A DNA stretch of 50,211 bases from CAZCCC01 sp964535715 (GCA_964535715.1 CAZHUO010000007.1:1-50211), one strand, 5' to 3'. Positions 8,597-17,136 are shown, counted from the first letter of the stretch. Translations and numbers: made by a program. The notes: a model not told the origin generated them from the sequence alone.

Positions 8597-8712
8597 CAGT
8601 TAGTCCGCCAGCAGGCAGATTAACATTTAACGGCTTACTTTGCATTAATTAAGAGCATGATGCGACTAGGAAATTTGCTAACGATACTTATTCAAGCAAT
8701 TTAATTGAAAGC

Positions 8713-8741
8713 TTGACTTTTTTTTAAATAATTTCTAATAT
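8713..8741 (+). promoter_or_regulatory. Consensus promoter of the three-small-protein operon
   Basis: TTGACT (8713-8718), exactly 17 bases, TAATAT (8736-8741). It lies about 60 bases before the first small ORF and is one of the best sigma-70-type matches in the window. Confidence 0.7.
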
Positions 8742-8801
8742 AGAACCACGGATTAAATTTAGATTTATCAGAATTTAACAGAAGAAAGGAGTGATGTAGT
8801 C

Positions 8802-8951
8802 ATGCATATCCATATCGTACCAATTAGCCGTGAGAGAGAAATTCCGCAAAGAGCGGATCTGATCTTTAACCTACTGGAGATTCAAAACGTCATCAGCATA
8901 ATGGTTTCTGTAATTAATTTCATCAGCAACCTGGCTAAAGGCAGAATTTAG
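8802..8951 (+). CDS. Small protein 1 of three (49 residues), unknown
   Basis: 49 residues starting MHIHIVPISREREIPQ, then a hydrophobic, probably helical stretch (about residues 19-44) and a basic end (AKGRI). The start is fixed by AAAGGAG about 10 bases upstream, a clear Shine-Dalgarno site. It is the first gene of a tight operon of three small proteins, behind a consensus promoter and before a perfect terminator. The N-terminus (M-x-H-I) and the layout of short polar head plus hydrophobic helix are shared with the other two. No family recognised. Secreted amphipathic peptide, toxin or small membrane-active protein are all open. Confidence 0.65.
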   Translation: MHIHIVPISREREIPQRADLIFNLLEIQNVISIMVSVINFISNLAKGRI

Positions 8952-8966
8952 AAAAGGAGAATTCAA

Positions 8967-9140
8967 ATGAAGCATATTAAATTTGTTACATGTCAACCGG
9001 CATTGGCAGAAATACCGTTAAACCAGATATCATTAGGTCAAGCAATAATTTGGCTTGTACAAGCCATTAGCGCATTAATTGTTTCCATTACTTCTGCCAC
9101 CGGCGGAATTATCAGTAAATCAGCTGACCAACAATATTGA
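8967..9140 (+). CDS. Small protein 2 of three (57 residues), unknown
   Basis: 57 residues starting MKHIKFVTCQPALAEIP. A strongly hydrophobic helix (about residues 20-44, with Trp29) follows, then a polar tail KSADQQY. AAAAGGAGA lies just before the ATG. The gene starts 15 bases after the stop of small protein 1 and ends 11 bases before small protein 3. Its first five codons are nearly identical at the DNA level to those of small protein 3 (14 of 15 bases), and both have MKHIK-x-x-TC with Cys9, so the two are paralogues by N-terminus. No function assigned. Confidence 0.7.
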   Translation: MKHIKFVTCQPALAEIPLNQISLGQAIIWLVQAISALIVSITSATGGIISKSADQQY

Positions 9141-9151
9141 AGGAAACTTTC

Positions 9152-9295
9152 ATGAAGCACATTAAATCGCTTACCTGTCCTCGTCCCGCTGCCACTTGGT
9201 GGGAAATTCGACAGATTGTTGAAGTAGTAATTGGCACATTAAGCCAACTTGTTATGATATTTAGGCAAATCGGCGATACAAAAGAGCCAAACTAA
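9152..9295 (+). CDS. Small protein 3 of three (47 residues), unknown
   Basis: 47 residues starting MKHIKSLTCPRPAATWWEIR, then an amphipathic hydrophobic stretch (about residues 16-40) and a charged tail GDTKEPN. GAAGGAAAC precedes the ATG. It shares MKHIK and Cys9 with small protein 2. The Trp pair at 16-17 and the regular spacing of Ile/Val/Leu suggest an amphipathic helix. It is followed at once by a perfect hairpin terminator, which closes the operon. No modification enzyme or exporter is adjacent, so calling it a bacteriocin or RiPP precursor would be guesswork. Confidence 0.7.
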   Translation: MKHIKSLTCPRPAATWWEIRQIVEVVIGTLSQLVMIFRQIGDTKEPN

Positions 9296-9312
9296 ATCAT
9301 ATTAAAAAACAC

Positions 9313-9339
9313 ACAGGCAAAATTTTGCCTGTTTTTTTA
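9313..9339 (+). terminator. Terminator of the three-small-protein operon
   Basis: The perfect inverted repeat ACAGGCAAAATTTTGCCTGT (9313-9332) is followed by a run of T to 9338. It lies 18 bases after the last small ORF. Confidence 0.85.
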
Positions 9340-9402
9340 TGCTTAAAAAAAATATTAATTTTATCAAAAAAACAACCGACCATCTGACCAGACTTGTTAA
9401 TA

Positions 9403-10119
9403 TTATTTTATTGAATTCGTCTGTTGATTTCCCAAATCAGCAGTTGTAATAGTACAATCATTCCAAAGGCCAAATTTATTAAGTCTTGCATAATTTTCCG
9501 CCTCGTCTAGTTCGACTTTTTTTGATATATCCGGTGGATAATCAGCAGAAAATGCATAACCTTGCTTAACTAATTCCATATTTACAAAAGTACCATCCTC
9601 TAAATAAACATAGCCAAGCAGTCTATTAAAATCATCTCTTTCACTTATGTCCTTGTAAAATTTTATCATTTTGCCTTCAACTAGCTCCTTATTTTTTTGG
9701 CTTGATTCATAAGCAAAACACTGAATTGGCTTTCTAGGATCTACTTTTTCTGGAGTATCGATTCCAATATAGCGTAAACGTTCATTATTTTCCAGCTGGA
9801 TTGTATCACCGTCAATTACCTTAATGACTTTGATCAATTTGCCGTATTCAGGTGCAAGCGCTCCATTATTGATTTCTTCTATTTTTTCTTCCAAATCTTC
9901 TTCATCATCTTCAATATATTGATAATTATCCATAATATATTCTTCTTCTACATCAATTAAATCTCCATTGTCTTCTAAAATAAACAATCTGTCATCTAAA
10001 TCCTCTAAGTCTTTTTTTATTTTATCCTGCTGAAAAAAAATGGAAACTGAAAGTACGATATTAAAAATCAATCCGAAAGCGATTAATAAGCCTAAAATCA
10101 AATAAAGTCTTTCTTTCAT
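9403..10119 (-). CDS. Membrane-anchored thermonuclease-like (SNase) nuclease
   Basis: 238 residues. Residues 5-27 are hydrophobic (signal anchor). An acidic, probably coiled stretch (KKDLEDLDDRLFILEDNGDL to DDEEDLEEKIEEI) runs to about residue 87. The SNase domain follows: KVIKVIDGDTIQL supplies the metal-binding Asp, RLRYIGIDTPEK the Arg and Asp-Thr-Pro-Glu, and DFNRLLGYVYLEDG the second catalytic Arg. All catalytic positions known for staphylococcal nuclease are present. It is probably displayed outside the membrane to degrade DNA or RNA, plausibly as nucleotide scavenging in a CPR cell lacking de novo synthesis. Confidence 0.88.
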   Translation of the reverse strand: MKERLYLILGLLIAFGLIFNIVLSVSIFFQQDKIKKDLEDLDDRLFILEDNGDLIDVEEEYIMDNYQYIEDDEEDLEEKIEEINNGALAPEYGKLIKVIKVIDGDTIQLENNERLRYIGIDTPEKVDPRKPIQCFAYESSQKNKELVEGKMIKFYKDISERDDFNRLLGYVYLEDGTFVNMELVKQGYAFSADYPPDISKKVELDEAENYARLNKFGLWNDCTITTADLGNQQTNSIK

Positions 10120-10144
10120 AGTTATTTAAAAATTATTATTATAA

Positions 10145-10680
10145 TTATTTAATCCCGATTTTCTTGACATGCTTTAATGCTAAAAGGCCGTTTGAATCAA
10201 TGTTGGCAAAATCGTTTCCGGGGAAGCTTTAAATAATTTTTTTTCTTCCAAGTTAATAAGAAGGCGGCTAGTTGCATGCATTAAAATTTTTTCTATTCCT
10301 CAATAGGCCTACACAAAGCTTCAATGAACCCGTAAATTTGGCAATAAATGAGTTTTGGTGTATGGCAGAAAAATCAGTTTATCAATTGCATCTAATAATT
10401 TTGCAGGTAAACCGAATTAAGATATCGGCTGTTTTAAACTTTTTTTAAACAATCTGCCTTGATAAATTCCAAGTTGCTTGAAGACAGAAATAAATCAGAG
10501 GTATTTGTATTAGGCTTAAGCAAGACTTTATCACCTGCCTTTACAAATTTTGAAAGCCCACCAAGATCAGATAATAAGGAATTTATTACTGACTTAATGT
10601 CACTTGTTGGCTCGCATTTTTTTGTTATTAATACTGGTATATTTACAAATTTTATTATAGCAAAATAACAGCTTATTGGC
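10145..10680 (-). pseudogene. Decayed DUF362-family gene
   Basis: Three minus-strand fragments in different frames line up in the order of a DUF362 protein. The first (from about 10680 to 10438) reads VLITKKCEPTSDIKSVI, then LLSDLGGLSKFVKAGDKVLLKPNTNTSDLF, matching the LGG..KFVKpGdkVLlKPN start of that family, but an in-frame TAG lies just upstream and there is no start codon. A middle fragment reads PAKLLDAIDKLIFLPYTKTH and, after a frameshift, SLKLCVGLLRN. The last reads NIDSNGLLALKHVKKIGIK and a stop at 10145. Several frameshifts and deletions mean it is not functional. Confidence 0.7.
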
Positions 10681-10814
10681 TATTTATAATTGAGATTTTT
10701 TCTTTAATGCTTTAAATTAAATTTTTTCAGTTTAAGACTAAAATTATATAATTTTTTTTAAGAAATCTATCTCGTTTTTTTTCAGCATACTTGTTCAATA
10801 TGGAATTAGTATAA

Positions 10815-10846
10815 TAAAAAAAAGGGAATCTTTAAAATAGATCCCC
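10815..10846 (-). terminator. Terminator of the channel/GH17 operon
   Basis: On the minus strand GGGGATCT pairs with AGATTCCC (plus 10839-10846 and 10824-10831, one G-U pair), followed by a run of T (plus-strand A tract 10816-10823). It lies just after the GH17-like gene stop. Confidence 0.7.
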
Positions 10847-10868
10847 AAAAAATTATAATTGAAACTAA

Positions 10869-12686
10869 CTAGCTGATTATAATGTCATCCAAATAAACAA
10901 CAAGTGAATCAGAATATGGAAGAGTTACCCAGCAAAAACCCCCAATCAAATTACTAGTATCAGAACTAGAAAGATCAATTTCGAATTTCTGCCAATCGGC
11001 TGTTAGGGTTATTACCTCACTAACCAGCGGACCAAATGAATCATGAAATTCAAATTTTCGGTCTTTAATGCCGCCGATTTTAAAAATCGATTTCTCGCCC
11101 CCTTTTTCGCCTTTTGCCCAAAAGCTAAGTAATTTGGCGCCGCTTAGATAATAGCCCGGATACATGCCCCAATTTTTTATCGGATATTGCCAATAAATAC
11201 CGGCCCAGCCTTGCGATCCCTGTTGATAGGTAATCTTTGTACAGGTCTTTCCGGAATGGGGACTTGTTGCGCAAGCTTTATCCAAAGTCACATTGTTTAT
11301 ATCGCCCATCCAGCCGGACGGAGTAAAAGCGTTTTTTTCATCATCATCCTCAGCATAAACGATCAAAGGAATGCTGACTTGTTTAGCTGATATTTTATGT
11401 TCAAGGCGATTTATTTTCGGCACTTCAGAGGAATTGAAAATGAAGCTATTCTCCGTTTTAAGCGAACCATCTTCCTTCAATACCCCCCAAGCGCCGCCGC
11501 AAACTCCTTCTTTTTCTATTTTCCATGATTCATCAAAAAGATCAAAATAAAAATATTCAATTTTATTCTTTTGAGCAAGTTCAACAAATCTGGCAATAAA
11601 GCTGGCTTGATTAACCGGACTCGGTACGGCATTGTCGCGAACATCACCCTTGCTTGGCCAGCCTGTTTCGCCAATTACCACTTTTTTACCTGGAAAATAC
11701 GCTGCTACTTGCTGCCAGACTTTAAATACATATTCGGGGGCATTTTCAATCGATATGCCGTCCCAATAAGGATGGATATGAACAAGAATAAAATCAACTT
11801 CCGCACCAAGTTCTGGATATTTCATCCATTCAGACCAAATATCAGCTGTTGTCACCGGCAAATTCGTCTGTGAATTAACCGAACGGATGATTTCAATAAA
11901 TTCCTTAATCGGTAAATCTTTTCGCAAAATAACTTCATTGCCAATAATTAAGCCTTTTACCCGTGAATAATTTTTTGCGGCAATTCTAAGCAGTGCATCT
12001 GTTTCTTTTCTGTTTTCTTCAGGATATTTTCCAATCCAGGCGCCTGGCAGGCAATCAACTCCGGCTCGTTCGCACAATTCAGGAAATTTTTCCAGTTGTT
12101 TTGTCAAGCCATAATTTCGCAGGCAGCCGGTGAGATTTTTAGAAAAATTTATATCTTCAAGCATTTCTTCTTCACTGGGAAATAGATTCAAATCTGGGTT
12201 TTGATTTTTTCGGAAGAAAGAAGCACAAATTCCCTTAAATTTGAGGTTACCGGATTTGATAAGCCCGGTTTTAATCTCATTTTTTTTAGATTGGCTTATT
12301 TCTTCCTTTGCTGGAATTGCTTTTGGCATATCCTTTTCTATGCTTTTTTCATCTTTATTATCGACTGAAATCATCCTGGAATCCATTCCCTCATTACTTT
12401 GGGAATCTCGGGTTTCCAAAGTAATAATGTGATCGGTTTGTGACAGCTTTTTTTTAAATTTGCTACCACTGCCGATATAGCCATCAACATCGGAATTCCA
12501 AACAAGCTTTCCGCCTGGTATTTCTCCATCCTCCAAATCATATGCCGAACCGGAAAATTCAATCAAATCCGCGGGGTTATACACTTTGCCTTGTTCAGGC
12601 GATGCGATTGAAACAATCGGACTATTACCCTGACCCAAAGCACAAAAAGTACTACACATAACTAACAAAACAAATCTCTTTTTCAT
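10869..12686 (-). CDS. Secreted GH17-like beta-glucanase with N-terminal Ig-like and C-terminal CBM-like domains
   Basis: 605 residues. A signal peptide covers residues 1-20. An Ig-like domain follows (about 23-108: PIVSIASPEQGKVYNPADLI...). A Lys-rich linker leads to a TIM-barrel region (about 150-415). There GLIIGNEVILRK carries the probable acid/base Glu and VVIGETGWPS the nucleophile Glu, the two hallmark motifs of GH17-type beta-1,3-glucanases. A C-terminal beta-sandwich (about 450-605) resembles a carbohydrate-binding module. AAGGAGACT before the ATG is a strong ribosome site. Last gene of the operon with the channel proteins. Substrate is inferred from the family: beta-1,3-glucan or a related exopolysaccharide. 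Confidence 0.8.
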   Translation of the reverse strand: MKKRFVLLVMCSTFCALGQGNSPIVSIASPEQGKVYNPADLIEFSGSAYDLEDGEIPGGKLVWNSDVDGYIGSGSKFKKKLSQTDHIITLETRDSQSNEGMDSRMISVDNKDEKSIEKDMPKAIPAKEEISQSKKNEIKTGLIKSGNLKFKGICASFFRKNQNPDLNLFPSEEEMLEDINFSKNLTGCLRNYGLTKQLEKFPELCERAGVDCLPGAWIGKYPEENRKETDALLRIAAKNYSRVKGLIIGNEVILRKDLPIKEFIEIIRSVNSQTNLPVTTADIWSEWMKYPELGAEVDFILVHIHPYWDGISIENAPEYVFKVWQQVAAYFPGKKVVIGETGWPSKGDVRDNAVPSPVNQASFIARFVELAQKNKIEYFYFDLFDESWKIEKEGVCGGAWGVLKEDGSLKTENSFIFNSSEVPKINRLEHKISAKQVSIPLIVYAEDDDEKNAFTPSGWMGDINNVTLDKACATSPHSGKTCTKITYQQGSQGWAGIYWQYPIKNWGMYPGYYLSGAKLLSFWAKGEKGGEKSIFKIGGIKDRKFEFHDSFGPLVSEVITLTADWQKFEIDLSSSDTSNLIGGFCWVTLPYSDSLVVYLDDIIIS

Positions 12687-12710
12687 ATTTAGTCTCCTTT
12701 TCTGAAAAAT

Positions 12711-12741
12711 GGGCCGCCGCTAGATTTACCAGAGGCGGCCC
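12711..12741 (-). promoter_or_regulatory. GC-rich intercistronic hairpin (attenuator or mRNA stabiliser)
   Basis: GGGCCGCC (12711-12718) is an 8-bp perfect complement of GGCGGCCC (12734-12741), in the 64-base gap between the 753-residue gene and the GH17-like gene. On the minus strand it is followed by ATTTTTC and then the Shine-Dalgarno sequence of the GH17 gene. It may lower read-through or protect the upstream message. Confidence 0.5.
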
Positions 12742-12750
12742 GCTTGTTGT

Positions 12751-15012
12751 TTAAGCAATATGGGAATAATCCTGACCTTTAAACTCGATGTCTTTCGGCA
12801 CCTCGGTTTTTCCCTTTTCGCTTTTTTGTTTCATTAATTGATCAAACCATTTAACCGAAAATTTACGGTCTTGTTCTAATATTGTGATTTGATCTATCAC
12901 CTTTTCGAGGCATTCTCGAAAATCATAGACCACACCGTAAGATATCTGACGCGAAAAAACCCTCATGTATACATAGTACTTTTCCTTAATTTCTCTCACG
13001 AACATTTCGCTAAACAAACTGCTGATCTGCTTAGTTTGCTCTTGTGTCACATCGCCGACAATGGGAATCTTTACGGTTCTGATTTCACCAGAGTTTCCAT
13101 CTACTAGATATATATCGGCCGAAACATTGCCAGGCGAAGTAATATCCAAATCAATAATCATATCCGGCACAAAAGTTTCTTTAGGAGGCTCTTCTTTGTC
13201 TCCGCCTCCGGAACCGGTGCCTCCACCGGTGCCGCCGCCTCCGCCGCCGGATGAATCTGAACCTTTGTCTGAATCATTGTCAAGCATTTCACCTTGCCCG
13301 CCAGAATCGGCTGATTTTTCATTTGAGACCGAATAGTTCTTAGCTTCTTCGATAATCTTTTTTTCTTCAGCCTCGTTTTGGCGTCTTGTCGCTTCTCTTG
13401 GCAAAAGGGCTTTGGCTCGAACTTCGGCTTCTTTTACCACTTTTTCAAACAAATCAGGGTATTTGGAAGCAAGAGTTTGTTTTTGCCAATCTGCTTTGAC
13501 AGCGTCAGTAAATTGCTTGATAAAATCAGCATCGCTTGGCAGTTCGGCAATCTTTTTTATCTCTTCGGTTAAAAAGTTTTCGACATTATTGACCGAAGCC
13601 ATCTGCTGATGGAATGCATTTAAGCCTTCTTCCAGCAGCTTTTTGGCTTTTTCTTCTGCCAATAATTTTGATTCTGTCAGTAATTTCGACACATCGACGG
13701 TTTTGCTGGTTAAGCCTTTTAATGTCAAAAGGTCGATATCGCCAATCACCTGACTGTCAGAACGCTGATTGATTTCCGATGATTCAGGCACCCAAGTTCC
13801 ATTGGCCAAAGGCGCAAAAAATTCCGCAAGCTGCTCCGTGGCAATTTCTTTTCGTGCATCATTAAAAACTAGATCCAGGCTGCGCTTAACTAAATTCTCC
13901 AAGTTTGTTTTGCATGTTTGGTCATTGTTGATGCACTCGGTGGCAAATTCATTAAGGGCGGCTTGCTTTTCTTCCGGCGCTTTTTTGACATAAGTATCCA
14001 ATGCAAGCTTGCTTATATTTGCCGTATTAGCTTGCTCTAAAATCTTTCGGCTCTCGTCAGGCACAATATGTTTAGCCAAATCTCGCAAAATTACGTCCTT
14101 GACGTCTTCTTTCTTGAAGCTCATGGTTATCTGGCTAAGATAGTTGGCAAATTTATTCAAGGCGATCTTTTTGGCTGTTTCCGTAATTGATGTTCTGATT
14201 GATGGAAAAACACCATACACTTTTGTCGAGCCACTAGTTTGCGCAAGCCTCGATTTAGTAAGAGATTCATTGGAGACAGCAAGCTGTCTTTCAATATCTT
14301 TTTCAACTAATTCGGGAATAATTTCCGTGCCGCCGTCTGCTTTTGCCACAATTTCCTTCTGCATTTCACGCTGAGAATATGCATCCTCAACGAATGGATT
14401 GACAATATCATTGGAAATTTGGCTTTTGTTTTCTTCAAATAGCGTTTCTTTTTGTGAAGACACAATCCGAAGCTCAAGAATATTCTTCAAAGACTCAGCC
14501 GTATTGGCATCAACTTCAGCTTCGGTTGGATAAATATTCACTGTCAGGCGTCCCCATTGTTTGGAAACAGCCTGGTTTCTAGCTTGATTAAAATCTGAAT
14601 TTAGATTTGAATCAAGGTTTGATTCTATTTCCGCTTTCGGCACTGCCAGAAGTTTATCCCTGGTCTGCTTATTAAACCAAGTGGAAACGCTATCTGGCTT
14701 TTCTTCATCAATCCGTTCAAGCACCTTATTTACTTCAGCCTGATACCAAGCTTCATAGTTTTTTTCCAGCATCTTTTTTACCGCTTCTTTGCTTGCGGCT
14801 TTATTTTGGTGCACGCTTAAATCCTTGGAAATTTCGCTTTCAATGGCTACCGGATCACTTTTCAGGCTTTTTACTTTGATTTTTATTTCATTAACCAGAA
14901 GTTTTGCCGTCAAGGATGCATTGCTTTCTCTTTCAGCGATTGTGCCTTCGTTTTGTCCGTAAGCGCAAAACACCAAAAGGAAAAAGCACAAAAAAATCTC
15001 AAAATTTTTCAT
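12751..15012 (-). CDS. Large secreted helical protein of the channel operon, unknown family
   Basis: 753 residues. A signal peptide (MKNFEIFLCFFLLVFCAYGQ) is followed by ~550 residues rich in Lys, Glu, Ala and Leu that look alpha-helical and partly coiled. A Gly/Ser linker (about 570-610: SSGGGGGGTGGGTGSGGGDK) precedes a distinct C-terminal domain starting TFVPDMIIDLDITSPGNVSA, with alternating beta and helix character. AAAAGGAGTTGAACA gives a strong ribosome site. It follows the MotB-like gene by 13 bases. I recognise no family. Position and export suggest the extracytoplasmic partner of the channel proteins. Confidence 0.65.
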   Translation of the reverse strand: MKNFEIFLCFFLLVFCAYGQNEGTIAERESNASLTAKLLVNEIKIKVKSLKSDPVAIESEISKDLSVHQNKAASKEAVKKMLEKNYEAWYQAEVNKVLERIDEEKPDSVSTWFNKQTRDKLLAVPKAEIESNLDSNLNSDFNQARNQAVSKQWGRLTVNIYPTEAEVDANTAESLKNILELRIVSSQKETLFEENKSQISNDIVNPFVEDAYSQREMQKEIVAKADGGTEIIPELVEKDIERQLAVSNESLTKSRLAQTSGSTKVYGVFPSIRTSITETAKKIALNKFANYLSQITMSFKKEDVKDVILRDLAKHIVPDESRKILEQANTANISKLALDTYVKKAPEEKQAALNEFATECINNDQTCKTNLENLVKRSLDLVFNDARKEIATEQLAEFFAPLANGTWVPESSEINQRSDSQVIGDIDLLTLKGLTSKTVDVSKLLTESKLLAEEKAKKLLEEGLNAFHQQMASVNNVENFLTEEIKKIAELPSDADFIKQFTDAVKADWQKQTLASKYPDLFEKVVKEAEVRAKALLPREATRRQNEAEEKKIIEEAKNYSVSNEKSADSGGQGEMLDNDSDKGSDSSGGGGGGTGGGTGSGGGDKEEPPKETFVPDMIIDLDITSPGNVSADIYLVDGNSGEIRTVKIPIVGDVTQEQTKQISSLFSEMFVREIKEKYYVYMRVFSRQISYGVVYDFRECLEKVIDQITILEQDRKFSVKWFDQLMKQKSEKGKTEVPKDIEFKGQDYSHIA

Positions 15013-15025
15013 TGTTCAACTCCTT

Positions 15026-15904
15026 TTAATTACTGCTTGGCAGCAAGTTAAGTTTTGAATCTTGTACAATTTTTCTGATAAGCTCGCGGATGCTGGCTGA
15101 AACTATCGCCGGCAACTGCCGTTTTTCTTCTTCAGTCGCCTCGGAATACCTTTTAAGAATTTTTTCAGCTTCAGTACCTGACAAAAAGCTTGAGTTGCCT
15201 TGATCTACTAATCCTATAAAATGCTCTTGAATTAGAGAAAGCATCTTATTTTGTAATTCTTTAACATCGCTTCTAACGGACTTAATCCTGATGTTAATTT
15301 GCTCAAAAAGAAACTTAACGTTATTTTTAGTGACCAAACTGATATTATCTGGATCAATATTAGTATTTTTTTGATCTTCGGATGGAATGTTCATCTGTGC
15401 TTTATCAAGTACGCTATCGAGCCAGTCTTGTTTCAGATTGTTATAGTCGGAAAATCTTTCTTTGGCATAATTGCAACCGTTAATAAAGTTTTGGTCCTTT
15501 ATTTTTTCACCGTCCAAGACATTATCAAGATTGATTAAACCATTTGTCAGATAGCTGGAGATGAACATCTTGTCTCTTTCGCTTTTTTCAAACTCGTCCA
15601 AAGCGTTTATCAGTTTCTGGCGCTGGAGCTCCTCCAAAGTTGAAACAAGTTTTACATAAGCCTCGCCTTTTTCAGTATCCAGTAAGCCTTTAATTACAGT
15701 TTGATCTTTCTCAATCTGTTCTTTGGCGCCCTTTAGTTGCATTTTTGTCGACTGATCGCTTAACACAAACGCAATCACAAAAATAATCAAAAGCGCCCAA
15801 GTAACTTGGTTCATTAAAATTTGCATATGATCAATAGTCCACCAGGAATGATTTTTATTCGAACCTGATTTAAGCTTTTTGAGATTATCAAATGTTAGCT
15901 TCAT
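15026..15904 (-). CDS. MotB/ExbD-like single-pass protein
   Basis: 292 residues. A basic cytoplasmic N-terminus (~20 residues) precedes one hydrophobic helix (about 26-49: QILMNQVTWALLIIFVIAFV). Asp25 sits at the start of this helix in a WWTIDHMQILM context, a position comparable with the proton-carrying Asp of MotB/ExbD. A second Asp is at the far end (SDQ). The rest is a ~230-residue extracytoplasmic helical domain without an OmpA-like peptidoglycan-binding motif. TAAAGGAGG precedes the start. Pairing with the MotA/TolQ-like gene directly upstream (12-base gap) is the main argument; the sequence alone is weak. Confidence 0.55.
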   Translation of the reverse strand: MKLTFDNLKKLKSGSNKNHSWWTIDHMQILMNQVTWALLIIFVIAFVLSDQSTKMQLKGAKEQIEKDQTVIKGLLDTEKGEAYVKLVSTLEELQRQKLINALDEFEKSERDKMFISSYLTNGLINLDNVLDGEKIKDQNFINGCNYAKERFSDYNNLKQDWLDSVLDKAQMNIPSEDQKNTNIDPDNISLVTKNNVKFLFEQINIRIKSVRSDVKELQNKMLSLIQEHFIGLVDQGNSSFLSGTEAEKILKRYSEATEEEKRQLPAIVSASIRELIRKIVQDSKLNLLPSSN

Positions 15905-15916
15905 TTTCAGCCTCCT

Positions 15917-17104
15917 TTAATTACGGCCGAATTTGCGAGGTTTAGTTGCCGGTTTTTCCGCCTGATTTCTGATGGCTTCTAGTGCCTGGCGCAACATGGC
16001 ATTTTCTTTTTCTGCTTCGCTCAATTGTCCCAAGATAGATTTATTTTCAGCTACGGCAGCATCATATTTGCCATGGGTTTCCGCCAAGCGCTGGCTAAGC
16101 AGGCTAATTGCTTCAAATTGCTTCTCGGCGATATTGCCATGCCTGCTGCTTGCTTCAACTATCCTTTCGCAAGTTGTAGCGTTAGCCTTAGAAAGCTTTG
16201 CCGTTTCTTGCGATGCAGTCCTTATTTCAGCAACCAAGGGATTGACATTACTTTGGATATATTCGCGCAAGCTTTTTATGGCGTCTTTAAGTTCCATATT
16301 GAGATCGGCGAATTTGACTTTGAAATTTGACATTTCAGGCTTAAGGCCGACTATGATATCAGTTAAGCCTGACAATGATTTCCTAAATCTATCCAAAAGA
16401 TCTTCCAGATCTTCATCTTCCTTACTAATTATCGGCTTAAGGTTATTGACCTTATTATTCCAATAATTCATCAAGGGAACAATGATTGCCGGCTGCAAAA
16501 TGTAGGCCCAAATCAGAGCCAAAAGCGTAGACCACAAAGCAGTTTTCAGGCAAGTAATAAGCTGGGGCATTTTAATTGATTCAAGATCATAGAATCCGAT
16601 CATAATCAATCCCCAAAGCGTGCCAATTAAGCCTAAGTTGACAATGATCATATCGCTTTTTTGGCTAAACGGAAAATTATTGCCGACCAGCTCTTGACGG
16701 TTCTGTATAATGATTAACAAACCGCGGGTAATCAAAAGAAAACCGAAAAAGAGGATAAAAGTGGTAGCGGTTGAATAGTCAACCAAAGTCCAATCAAGCT
16801 TTTTAACGAAACCGTGGACTGGCTCCTTGTTCACTTCCAAACCGTTAATTTCGGTTAAAGCTGAACCTTCATTTTTGCCTTCAACCTCATTTTCGCTTGC
16901 CTGATTTTTTTTCTCTTGATCTGTGCCGGTGACAACAATGTCCGGCTTTTTCTCGGGTGGCAACCGATGCCAGTCAATAGAAGCCTTCATATTGTTCAAC
17001 CAAATAAAACCTAAAATCAAAGTCAAGAAAATAAAAAGGTAAAACAAAAATTTTGCAATCTTCAGTTTGCCAGGGTTCTGTTCATTCCGACTCTGCGTTT
17101 CCAT
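15917..17104 (-). CDS. MotA/TolQ/ExbB-like proton-channel protein with coiled-coil tail
   Basis: 395 residues from the ATG at 17104, which has AAGAGGAGAT seven bases before it; an upstream TTG at 17161 keeps the frame open but has no ribosome site. Hydrophobic segments lie near residues 20-40, 115-140, 155-180 and 185-220. The last two read LGLIGTLWGLIMIGF and LKTALWSTLLALIWAYIL, matching the GxxGTxxGL and AL.(S/T)T..xL helices of TolQ/ExbB/MotA channels. A ~170-residue coiled coil follows (KDAIKSLREYI to MLRQALEAIRNQ), a longer tail than in TolQ and reminiscent of ZorA. First full gene of the operon. Confidence 0.7.
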   Translation of the reverse strand: METQSRNEQNPGKLKIAKFLFYLFIFLTLILGFIWLNNMKASIDWHRLPPEKKPDIVVTGTDQEKKNQASENEVEGKNEGSALTEINGLEVNKEPVHGFVKKLDWTLVDYSTATTFILFFGFLLITRGLLIIIQNRQELVGNNFPFSQKSDMIIVNLGLIGTLWGLIMIGFYDLESIKMPQLITCLKTALWSTLLALIWAYILQPAIIVPLMNYWNNKVNNLKPIISKEDEDLEDLLDRFRKSLSGLTDIIVGLKPEMSNFKVKFADLNMELKDAIKSLREYIQSNVNPLVAEIRTASQETAKLSKANATTCERIVEASSRHGNIAEKQFEAISLLSQRLAETHGKYDAAVAENKSILGQLSEAEKENAMLRQALEAIRNQAEKPATKPRKFGRN

Positions 17105-17136
17105 AAGTAAATCTCCTCTTGTTAAGATGATTAATC

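Noticed and set aside
8967..9140. Alternative genetic code (TGA = Gly)
   Set aside because: TGA terminates small protein 2 and conserved genes contain no in-frame TGA, so the standard bacterial code applies.
8802..9295. RiPP or bacteriocin cluster
   Set aside because: The small proteins look suitable, but there is no maturation enzyme, immunity gene or ABC exporter beside them, so I left the function open.
10459..10668. Plus-strand 69-residue ORF
   Set aside because: It is the antisense frame of the DUF362 pseudogene; the minus strand carries the recognisable protein sequence.
13061..13336. Plus-strand ORF rich in Pro opposite the 753-residue gene
   Set aside because: A shadow of the Gly-rich linker of the real gene; no start signals.
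10869..17104. Zorya defence system
   Set aside because: The tailed MotA-like protein is suggestive, but the MotB-like partner has no peptidoglycan-binding domain and no ZorC, ZorD or ZorE is present; the neighbours are secreted.
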